Below are positions 1 through 7,214 of a stretch of 64,000 nt of DNA, piece after piece. Made by a program: the position numbers and the translations under genes. The notes beneath the pieces are model-generated. The model did no database searches, had not been told where the DNA came from, and saw only the letters and a program-made list of their open reading frames with translations. Each line of letters begins with the position of its first letter. The first letter of the stretch is position 1. The DNA comes from Chryseobacterium gleum (GTDB lineage Bacteria; Bacteroidota; Bacteroidia; Flavobacteriales; Flavobacteriaceae): contig CAMCVI010000004.1 of assembly GCA_945881885.1 (NCBI GenBank), positions 62,001-126,000 on the forward strand, given 5' to 3'.

Positions 1-1686
1 TACAATCACTGCAATAGCAATTTTAGGTCGAATTCTCGGTGCAAATGCCACAAATTCAGAATGATCTTCTAATTGAACTCGCTTCCCATTTATTTTTGCA
101 AAATTTTCAGCAGTTCCAGTTTTTCCACAAATTTCTAAACCTTCAACGCCCAATCCAAATGCAGTTCCGTGGTTATAAACATCAAATAAACCATTTACAA
201 TTGGGTCGAAATGGCGTCTGTTAATCGTTGTAAAATGTTTGGTAGTATATTTTGAATCTATTTTTTTGCCTTTTATATTTTTGATGATGTGAGGCGTGTA
301 GTAGTAACCTCTATTTGCAATTGTAGCCATCATATTTGCCAATTGTATTGGCGTCATAGAAACTTCACCTTGACCAATTGAATTTGAAATAATAGTAGTA
401 GAACGCCATCCGCCATTTGGATAAAAATGCTCGTAAAATTTTGAAGTTGGTATGTGTCCTTTTCTACCTGGAGGCAAATCATAGCCCATAAATTTCCCCA
501 AACCAAAACTTTTAAGGTGATTGGCCCAAGCATCAACACCGTCTTTTGGTCTTTTGTATTTTTCAATTGTACGTTTATATACATTTGCAAAATACGTGTT
601 GCAAGATTTATAGATTCCAAAATTTAATTGTATCACGCCGCCCGGGCAGTGACAACGCATAAAAGCTCCACGACCATAAGAAAATCCGTGGTTGCAAGTA
701 AATGACGTTTGCGTATCAATTACACCTTCTTGCAAGCCTACTAAACCTGTCAGAATTTTAAAAGGAGAGCCAGGAGGAAATTCACCCAATAAACCCCTAT
801 CGAATAAAGGTTTGGCTATGGAATCATTATATAATTTTGTGTAATTTCTTGAGCGTTGTCTGCCAACTAACAAAGCTGGATCATAAGAAGGTGCGGTTAT
901 CAAGGCTAAAATTTCACCGGTACTTGGTTCAATAGCTACAATTCCTCCACGTTTGTTTACCATTAATTCTTCGCCATATTTTTGTAATTCTCCATCAATA
1001 GCTAAAGTTACATCGCTACCTTGTTTGGCAATGGTATCAAATTTTCCTTCTTTGTAAGAACCAATTTCTTTGTTGTGCTTGTCTTTAAGAATGTATTTTA
1101 CTCCTTTTACTCCCCTTAACATTTCTTCATAAGCTTCTTCAACTCCTTGACGGCCAATTAAATCACCACTTTTATAATAAGGATTGTCTTTTATAATAGC
1201 ATCATTTACTTGTGTAATAAAGCCGAAAATATTGGCACCATGTTTTGTTTGATATTCTCTTAAAGATCGTTTTTGAATATAAAAACCGTTGTATTTTCTA
1301 ATTTTTTCTTGAAAACCAGCAAATTCCGTTTTATTTAATTGCGACAGAAAAAGTGAAGGTAATCTTGGGCTATAAATTTTAGCTTTACCAATTTTTTCTA
1401 AAAATTCTTCTTTTGTAATTTGAAGGATTTTACAAAATTCGAGCGTATCAATATCTTTTACTTCTTTTGGAACAACCATGATGTCGTAAGAAGGCTGATT
1501 GGCAACTAAAAGCTTACCATTTCTATCATAAATGTAACCTCTTTCAGGAAAATCGAACTTTATTTTTATGGCATTATTTTCCGATTGTATTTTTAAAGTA
1601 TCATCAATTATTTGCAAATAGAAAAGACGAACCAATAACAATATAGCGGACACAATGATTATGGTAGGTAATAATGTCTTTCTCAT
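1..1686 (-). CDS. mrdA: Penicillin-binding protein 2 (peptidoglycan transpeptidase), 3' part missing
   Basis: Open reading frame running off the left edge, so it is absent from the ORF track; I translated it from the ATG at 1686. It begins MRKTLLPTIIIVSAILLLVR, a single N-terminal membrane anchor, followed by the PBP dimerisation region and the transpeptidase domain. Visible motifs are the nucleophile box PPGSPFK (SxxK), SCNTYF (SxN) and CGKTGTAEN (KTG). This is the class B transpeptidase that works with RodA and MreBCD in side-wall peptidoglycan synthesis. About 560 codons are visible and the C-terminal end lies outside the window. The ATG overlaps the mreD stop by 4 nt (ATGA), so it is the fourth gene of the mreBCD-mrdA operon; rodA would be expected next. 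Confidence 0.95.
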   Translation of the reverse strand, partial: MRKTLLPTIIIVSAILLLVRLFYLQIIDDTLKIQSENNAIKIKFDFPERGYIYDRNGKLLVANQPSYDIMVVPKEVKDIDTLEFCKILQITKEEFLEKIGKAKIYSPRLPSLFLSQLNKTEFAGFQEKIRKYNGFYIQKRSLREYQTKHGANIFGFITQVNDAIIKDNPYYKSGDLIGRQGVEEAYEEMLRGVKGVKYILKDKHNKEIGSYKEGKFDTIAKQGSDVTLAIDGELQKYGEELMVNKRGGIVAIEPSTGEILALITAPSYDPALLVGRQRSRNYTKLYNDSIAKPLFDRGLLGEFPPGSPFKILTGLVGLQEGVIDTQTSFTCNHGFSYGRGAFMRCHCPGGVIQLNFGIYKSCNTYFANVYKRTIEKYKRPKDGVDAWANHLKSFGLGKFMGYDLPPGRKGHIPTSKFYEHFYPNGGWRSTTIISNSIGQGEVSMTPIQLANMMATIANRGYYYTPHIIKNIKGKKIDSKYTTKHFTTINRRHFDPIVNGLFDVYNHGTAFGLGVEGLEICGKTGTAENFAKINGKRVQLEDHSEFVAFAPRIRPKIAIAVIV

Positions 1687-2189
1687 CGTTTATTAGGTTT
1701 AATCAAGTAAATACTAATAATACAAATTGTAAACGTAAAAATTGTACTTAATAGGGTTCGAGTAATGATTTGAAAAAACAAATCAAATCGGTATAATTCT
1801 AAACTAAAAAGTATCAAATGATGAAACAAAATTGCCGAAATAATAAAAGTAAAACGAACAACAGATAATTTATCAGCTATTCTAATGGTTTGGTATTCGT
1901 AACTTAATCCAAAAGCAAATTTTAAGAAAGAAGGTCTAAAATAAGCCAAAAGTAAAGAAGCTGTTGCATGAACGCCGCCACTGTCACAAAATAAATCCAT
2001 TACCAAGCCCAAACAAAAACTTGCAGCAATAAATCCAGACTTATCTGAGTTAATTGGATATAAAATAATAAAAAGTATATACAAATACGGATTGATCCAA
2101 CCTCCAAATTTCACTTGTTCAAGCACCACAATTTGTATTGTTAGCAAAACAATAAAACGAATTAAATTTAATAGAAAGTTACTATTCAT
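1683..2189 (-). CDS. mreD: Rod shape-determining protein MreD
   Basis: A 168-residue, strongly hydrophobic protein with about five membrane segments, normal for MreD. It begins MNSNFLLNLIRFIVLLTIQI. MreD is the small integral membrane partner of MreC in the elongasome that guides lateral wall synthesis. Sequence conservation in this family is low, so the call rests on topology, size and position between mreC and the PBP2 gene. Its start overlaps the mreC stop by one base (TAATG) and its own stop overlaps the mrdA start, which indicates translational coupling. Some segments are polar for a membrane protein, but nothing suggests it is broken. Confidence 0.92.
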   Translation of the reverse strand: MNSNFLLNLIRFIVLLTIQIVVLEQVKFGGWINPYLYILFIILYPINSDKSGFIAASFCLGLVMDLFCDSGGVHATASLLLAYFRPSFLKFAFGLSYEYQTIRIADKLSVVRFTFIISAILFHHLILFSLELYRFDLFFQIITRTLLSTIFTFTICIISIYLIKPNKR

Positions 2190-3025
2190 TATTTTTTTGT
2201 TGGATCTTTTTCTGTTTCTGCTTCCAGTGTTTCTTTCTCTTTTTTCTTTTTATTTTCAATTATATACACATAACCTAGTGAGGTCATGTCATTAAAAAGT
2301 CTCACATTGATTACAAATTTATTACTTGTTTTTTCGGCAAAAATTTGTTCGATTTTACCAATTGGAATATTTTCAGGAAATATGGCAGACTGGGCTCCTG
2401 TCACAATGGTATCGCCTTTTTTTAATGTGGCTAATTTTGGCACATCAATAAGTTGCACATATCCAGCATTTTTTCCATCCCAAGTAATTGAGCCAAAATG
2501 ATCCGAATTTTTAATTTTTCCGTTTAACGGATTTTTCGTGTGCAGAATACTAATAACTGTAGCGTAATTTTTAGATGTTTTTTCTATAATTCCTACTACA
2601 CCTTTATCGCTAATTACAGCCATATCGGTTTTAAGTCCTTCAAACGAACCTTTGCCTAGCGTTAAAAAGTTTTCTTGTTTGTTGTAGGAATTTTTTATCA
2701 CTTTTGCTTGTCTTACTACAAAATCCGATAAAATATTTGGAACTACAATTTTACTTTCTAAAATTGTGTCTTTTTTGTTAAATAAAATTTCTTTTAATCG
2801 GGCATTTTCTCTTGCTAAATCTTCATTTTTTTGTTGTAGTCCAAAGTATTCTTTAACGCTATTTATTTGGCTATACGTATAACCTGAAAAAGCATTAGAA
2901 GAATTAATATACTGACTTCTGTGGAAAGAATGTGATTTAATTGTGAGCGTTAATGATATACCCAAAAGCAGCAAAAACAGCAATTTATAGCTGTTTTTTA
3001 TAAGAAAAATTATAATTTGCTGCAT
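2189..3025 (-). CDS. mreC: Rod shape-determining protein MreC
   Basis: A 278-residue protein with one N-terminal membrane helix (KLLFLLLLGISLTLTI), a short coiled-coil region around residues 60-90 (LQQKNEDLARENARLKEIL) and the periplasmic beta domain. Typical MreC signatures are visible, including KGVVGIIEKTSKNYATVISI and GDTIVTGAQSAIFPENIPIG. It ends in a charged Lys/Glu-rich tail. MreC is the periplasmic scaffold that links MreB and MreD to the wall synthases PBP2/RodA. It follows mreB after 11 nt and overlaps mreD by 1 nt, so it is the second gene of the operon. Confidence 0.96.
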   Translation of the reverse strand: MQQIIIFLIKNSYKLLFLLLLGISLTLTIKSHSFHRSQYINSSNAFSGYTYSQINSVKEYFGLQQKNEDLARENARLKEILFNKKDTILESKIVVPNILSDFVVRQAKVIKNSYNKQENFLTLGKGSFEGLKTDMAVISDKGVVGIIEKTSKNYATVISILHTKNPLNGKIKNSDHFGSITWDGKNAGYVQLIDVPKLATLKKGDTIVTGAQSAIFPENIPIGKIEQIFAEKTSNKFVINVRLFNDMTSLGYVYIIENKKKKEKETLEAETEKDPTKK

Positions 3026-3036
3026 GTATTACCTAC

Positions 3037-4065
3037 TTATTTAATTAAAATATTTTTGTACTTAGCTAAATTTTTAAGCGTCATTCCGGTTCCTCTAACA
3101 ACCGCTCTTAAAGGGTCTTCGGCAATATAAACTGGTAAATCTGTTTTTAATGAAATACGTTTGTCCAAACCTCTAAGCATTGAACCTCCACCTGCTAAAT
3201 AAATACCAGTGTTATAAATATCTGCTGCTAATTCTGGAGGTGTTTGTGATAACGTTTCCATAATCGCGTCTTCAATTCTTTGTATTGATTTATCTAAGGC
3301 TTTGGCAATTTCTCTGTAAGACACATCCACTTGTTTTGGTTTTCCAGTTAATAAATCACGTCCTTGAACTGACATATCATCTGGAGGACTTTCTAAGTCT
3401 TCGATTGCAGCACCAATTTGTATTTTAATTTTTTCTGCAGTTGTTTCACCCACAAATAAATTGTGCTGTGTTCTCATGTAGTAAATGATATCGTTAGTAA
3501 AAACATCACCAGCAATTTTTACAGATTTATCACAAACAATACCTGCTAAAGCAATCACGGCAATTTCTGTAGTTCCACCACCTATATCCACAATCATATT
3601 TCCTTTCGGTTGCATAATATCAATTCCAATACCAATTGCCGCAGCCATCGGTTCGTGAATTAAATATACTTCTTTTCCATTAACACGTTCCGCGGATTCT
3701 TTTACAGCACGCATTTCCACTTCTGTAATTCCAGAAGGGATACAAATTACCAAACGAAGTGCAGGAGTAAAAAGTTTTTTCTTTAATGCAGGAATGCTTT
3801 TAATTAACATTTGAAGCATTTTTTCAGACGCATCAAAATCGGCAATTACGCCATCTTTTAGTGGACGAATTGTTTTTATGTTTTCATGGGTTTTTCCTTG
3901 CATCATGTTGGCTTCTTTTCCAACAGCAATTATTTTCCCAGTTATTCTGTCTCTTGCAACAATTGAAGGACAGTCTATTACAACTTTATCGTTGTGAATT
4001 ATTAATGTATTTGCGGTTCCAAGGTCAATTGCAATGTCCTCAGTCATAAAGTCAAAAAATCCCAT
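3037..4065 (-). CDS. mreB: Rod shape-determining protein MreB (bacterial actin)
   Basis: A full-length 342-residue actin-fold ATPase. The nucleotide-binding motifs are clear: phosphate 1 DLGTANTLI near residue 16, phosphate 2 DIGGGTTEIAV near 160, and the adenosine motif AGGGSMLRGLD near 290. MreB forms membrane-associated filaments that position the elongasome. The start MGFFDFMTEDIAIDLG is the family N-terminus. It is the first gene of the minus-strand mreBCD-mrdA operon. A Bacteroidota-type -7 element lies about 50 nt upstream, and mreC follows within 11 nt. Confidence 0.98.
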   Translation of the reverse strand: MGFFDFMTEDIAIDLGTANTLIIHNDKVVIDCPSIVARDRITGKIIAVGKEANMMQGKTHENIKTIRPLKDGVIADFDASEKMLQMLIKSIPALKKKLFTPALRLVICIPSGITEVEMRAVKESAERVNGKEVYLIHEPMAAAIGIGIDIMQPKGNMIVDIGGGTTEIAVIALAGIVCDKSVKIAGDVFTNDIIYYMRTQHNLFVGETTAEKIKIQIGAAIEDLESPPDDMSVQGRDLLTGKPKQVDVSYREIAKALDKSIQRIEDAIMETLSQTPPELAADIYNTGIYLAGGGSMLRGLDKRISLKTDLPVYIAEDPLRAVVRGTGMTLKNLAKYKNILIK

Positions 4066-4110
4066 ATTTATTTGAAGGGTTTAGTATTTTGTGTAAATCT
4101 ATTCAACTAA

Positions 4111-4118
4111 CAAAAGTA
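4111..4118 (-). promoter_or_regulatory. Promoter -7 element for mreB operon
   Basis: On the minus strand this reads TACTTTTG, matching the Bacteroidota sigma-ABfr -7 consensus TAnnTTTG. It lies about 46 nt before the mreB ATG. I could not find a clear TTG at the -33 position, so the call rests on the -7 match and position. Confidence 0.55.
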
Positions 4119-4146
4119 TAAAATTAAATTGGAATTATTTAAAATA

Positions 4147-4181
4147 AAAACGCATTAAAAAAATATTCTTTAGTGCGTTTT
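4147..4181 (-). terminator. Intrinsic terminator of purH
   Basis: Inverted repeat AAAACGCATTAAA / TTTAGTGCGTTTT with one G-U pair and a 9-nt loop, 27 nt past the purH stop. On the minus strand the stem is followed by a T-rich run. It separates purH from the mreB promoter. Confidence 0.7.
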
Positions 4182-4207
4182 AAAATAGATGTATTTTTAA
4201 GCTGTTT

Positions 4208-5734
4208 TTAATGTTTAAAATGTCGCACACCAGTCATCACCATCGCAACATTATTAGCGTTACAATAGCCAATACTTAATTCGTCTTTTATAGATCCTCC
4301 TGGCTGAATAATAGCTGTAATTCCTGCTTTATTTGCAATTTCTACACAGTCTGGAAATGGGAAAAAAGCATCACTTGCCATAACTGCTCCAGTCAAATCG
4401 AAATCAAAAGTTTTTGCTTTTTCAATGGCTTGATTTAAGGCGTCTACTCTCGACGTTTGTCCAGTTCCAGAAGCGCATAATTGGCGATTTTTAGCAAAAA
4501 CAATGGTATTCGATTTGGTGTGTTTACATATTTTTGAAGCGAATAATAAATCTTCAATCTCTTCTGCTGTTGGTTCAGTTTTTGTGGCCGTTTTCAATAT
4601 TTCAACGGAATCGGTAATGTTATCTTTATCTTGAACTAAAACGCCATTTAAACAAGTTCGAATATTTTTAGCAGGTAAAGCCACATCGTTAATTACTAAT
4701 ATGATTCGATTCTTTTTTTCTTCTAAAATTTCAATAGCTTCTTGGTCGTAAGAAGGTGCAATAACCACTTCGCAAAATAGTTTGTTTATTTCTTCTGCGG
4801 TAGCCAAATCAATGTTTCCATTGGCAATCAGTACGCCACCAAATGCAGAAGTAGGATCGCCAGCTAGAGCATCTAAATAAGCTTCTTTCATTGTAGCTCT
4901 TGTAGCTATTCCGCAAGCGTTATTGTGTTTTAAGATAGCAAAAGTAGGATCGTTATGTTTAAATTCAGTAATTAAATTAACCGAGGCATCAACATCTAAT
5001 AAGTTATTGTATGAGAGTTCTTTTCCGTGCAATTTTGTAAACATTTTATCAAAATCACCAAAGAAAAATCCTTTTTGATGTGGGTTTTCACCGTAACGTA
5101 ATATTTGACCTTTTTCTTCGCTAATTTTCAAATAGGTATCTTCAGTATTGAAATAATTAAAAATTGCAGTATCGTAATTTGATGAGGTATGAAAGGCTTT
5201 TGTCGCTAATAATTTTCTTTGTTCAATAGAAGTAGCGCCTTGATTTTCAGTATAAAAATTTAAAAAAGTAGCATATTCATCCACTGAAGCAACAATTACG
5301 GTATCTTTAAAATTTTTAGCTGCTGCGCGAATTAATGAAATCCCACCAATATCAATTTTTTCAATACTATCTGCTTCACTGGCTCCAGAAGCTACTGTTT
5401 TTTCAAACGGATATAAATCCACAATTACCAAATCAATTTGTGGAATATCAAATTCTGTCATTTGTGCCATATCGCCTTCATGATCCTGACGGTTTAAAAT
5501 TCCGCCGAATATCTTTGGGTGTAATGTTTTTACTCTTCCCCCTAAAATGGAAGGATAAGAAGTTACATCTTCTACAGCCACAACAGGAACTTGTAAACTT
5601 TTAATAAAATCTTCGGTTCCGCCAGTAGAATAAATAGTTACATTATTTTGGTGAAGGGCTTTGATGATAGGTTCTAAACCCGTTTTATCAAATACAGAAA
5701 TTAATGCTGATTTAATTTGTTTTGTGTGAGTCAT
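4208..5734 (-). CDS. purH: Bifunctional AICAR formyltransferase / IMP cyclohydrolase
   Basis: Catalyses the last two steps of IMP synthesis. The N-terminal MGS-fold cyclohydrolase domain (about residues 1-190) shows STGGTEDFI and GRVKTLHPKIFGGIL. The C-terminal formyltransferase domain shows LRYGENPHQKGFF and KHNNACGIA and ends GYCNANNVAMVMTGVRHFKH. The ORF track begins 12 codons too early; I chose the ATG at 5734 (MTHTKQIKSALISVFDKTG), which gives the usual length of 508 residues. A promoter at 5759-5789 would place the transcription start inside the longer ORF, which supports this choice. Single-gene unit with its own terminator. Confidence 0.97.
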   Translation of the reverse strand: MTHTKQIKSALISVFDKTGLEPIIKALHQNNVTIYSTGGTEDFIKSLQVPVVAVEDVTSYPSILGGRVKTLHPKIFGGILNRQDHEGDMAQMTEFDIPQIDLVIVDLYPFEKTVASGASEADSIEKIDIGGISLIRAAAKNFKDTVIVASVDEYATFLNFYTENQGATSIEQRKLLATKAFHTSSNYDTAIFNYFNTEDTYLKISEEKGQILRYGENPHQKGFFFGDFDKMFTKLHGKELSYNNLLDVDASVNLITEFKHNDPTFAILKHNNACGIATRATMKEAYLDALAGDPTSAFGGVLIANGNIDLATAEEINKLFCEVVIAPSYDQEAIEILEEKKNRIILVINDVALPAKNIRTCLNGVLVQDKDNITDSVEILKTATKTEPTAEEIEDLLFASKICKHTKSNTIVFAKNRQLCASGTGQTSRVDALNQAIEKAKTFDFDLTGAVMASDAFFPFPDCVEIANKAGITAIIQPGGSIKDELSIGYCNANNVAMVMTGVRHFKH

Positions 5735-5758
5735 TATGTTGTTGTTTGTTTTGAACTG

Positions 5759-5789
5759 CAAAAGTAACAATTTGAATAAGAAAATCCAA
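5759..5789 (-). promoter_or_regulatory. purH promoter (TTG-N20-TACTTTTG)
   Basis: On the minus strand there is TTG at 5789-5787, a 20-nt spacer, then TACTTTTG at 5766-5759. This fits the full Bacteroidota -33/-7 promoter. It is 25 nt upstream of the purH ATG and is the best-formed promoter in the window. Confidence 0.7.
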
Positions 5790-5890
5790 TAAATCCATTC
5801 TGTAAATGAGTAACATTTTCAAATAATTTTCCATTAAAAATTGTAACAAATAGTCGCTTTTGGCTACAAATATTTAAGATATTAATTTTT

Positions 5891-7141
5891 ATGATACTAT
5901 ATATTCGTTTACTGAAAGAAAGTTTTGCTTTTGCTTTTAATGCTTTGAGAAGTAATAAATTACGAACATTTCTTTCTCTACTTGGGGTAACTGTTGGGAT
6001 TTTTTCTATTATTGCTGTTTTAGCGGCAGTTGATTCTTTGAAAAAAAATATTGTAGACAGTTTAGATGGGATGGATAAAAACACCATTTATTTATTCAAA
6101 TATTCTTTTGGACCAACGGATGTAGAAGAATGGAAACGAGACCAATTTCCGCATGTAAAATATGATGAATATCAATATTTACAAAAAAGTATGGCCGATA
6201 TTGATAAAATTTCATTTAATTTTTTTACTGGCAACCAAAATATAAAATATGATGAAAACACGGTTAATTCTATTCGAGTTAAACCCTCAACAAATGAATT
6301 TTTTGAAATTGAACCGTTTAAAGTCGATAAAGGAAGGCTATTTAATGAAGCAGAATCGAATTCTGGAACTTCTGTAATTGTAATTGGAAGTGAGGTTGCA
6401 GATGGATTATTTAAAGGCAACGAACCTATTGGAAAACAAATTCGGTTATATGGGCAACGTTTTACAGTCATTGGTGTATTAAAAAAAATGGGACAAAACG
6501 CCTTTGGCGATTCCAATGATGTGGCGGTTTTTTTACCAGTAAATAATATTAGAAAATTATATGGTGACAACAGTGCAAATTTTACACCAGCCATTTTAAT
6601 CAAACCTAAAGCAGGTGTTGATATTGAAGAATTTAAAGCAGAATTAACCAACAAAATGAGAAATTTTAGAGGTTTACGTGCTGGAGAAATTAATAGTTTT
6701 TTTGTAAATATTTTGTCTGGTTTTACTAATTTTATTGATGATATTATCGGTAAGATGAATCTTGCAGGTTGGGGAATTAGTATTTTTTCGCTTTTAGTAG
6801 GTGGATTTGGAATTGCAAATATTATGTTTGTTTCTGTTAAAGAACGTACCAATTTAATTGGAATTCAGAAAGCTTTAGGTGCAAAAAATCGATTTATATT
6901 GTTCCAATTTTTATTTGAAGCGGTAATTTTAGCCATGTTTGGCGGATTAATTGGGATCCTTTTGGTTTGGTTAATTGCCTTAGTTTTAACAAACGTTTTA
7001 GATTTTGAATTTGTATTGAGTTCTTTTAATATTTTATTAGGCTCAAGTTTGTCAGTAATTATCGGATTAATTTCTGGAATTTTGCCAGCCATTTCTGCTT
7101 CTAAATTAGATCCAGTAGAAGCCATTCGAACAGGAATGTAA
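5891..7141 (+). CDS. ABC transporter permease, MacB/FtsX type
   Basis: A 416-residue protein with the MacB layout. A first membrane helix near residues 20-45 (LRTFLSLLGVTVGIFSIIAVLAAV) is followed by a large periplasmic domain (about 50-275) and three C-terminal helices of the FtsX domain (about 290-410). The end is typical: PAISASKLDPVEAIRTGM. Such permeases pair with an ABC ATPase in export, lipoprotein trafficking or mechanotransmission. No ATPase gene is adjacent, so the substrate cannot be inferred. It is divergent from purH and convergent with the barrel gene downstream, with a shared terminator between them. Confidence 0.88.
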   Translation: MILYIRLLKESFAFAFNALRSNKLRTFLSLLGVTVGIFSIIAVLAAVDSLKKNIVDSLDGMDKNTIYLFKYSFGPTDVEEWKRDQFPHVKYDEYQYLQKSMADIDKISFNFFTGNQNIKYDENTVNSIRVKPSTNEFFEIEPFKVDKGRLFNEAESNSGTSVIVIGSEVADGLFKGNEPIGKQIRLYGQRFTVIGVLKKMGQNAFGDSNDVAVFLPVNNIRKLYGDNSANFTPAILIKPKAGVDIEEFKAELTNKMRNFRGLRAGEINSFFVNILSGFTNFIDDIIGKMNLAGWGISIFSLLVGGFGIANIMFVSVKERTNLIGIQKALGAKNRFILFQFLFEAVILAMFGGLIGILLVWLIALVLTNVLDFEFVLSSFNILLGSSLSVIIGLISGILPAISASKLDPVEAIRTGM

Positions 7142-7155
7142 TACTGAAAAATAAA

Positions 7156-7193
7156 TAAAAAAGCCGATTTGAAACTTCAAATCGGCTTTTTTA
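7156..7193. terminator. Bidirectional intrinsic terminator
   Basis: Perfect 13-bp inverted repeat AAGCCGATTTGAA / TTCAAATCGGCTT with A-rich and T-rich flanks on both sides. It lies between the convergent permease gene and the outer membrane barrel gene and can serve both. Confidence 0.88.
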
Positions 7194-7214
7194 TGGGTTT
7201 TAAATTAATTATAA

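Noticed and set aside
354-620. 88-residue minus-strand ORF in the left end
   Set aside because: It is in a different frame within the PBP2 gene, which runs through this area with intact motifs.
6172-6852. 226-residue minus-strand ORF within the permease gene
   Set aside because: Antisense shadow of a well-supported permease; low-complexity Pro/Ser/Ile-rich translation typical of reversed AT-rich coding DNA.
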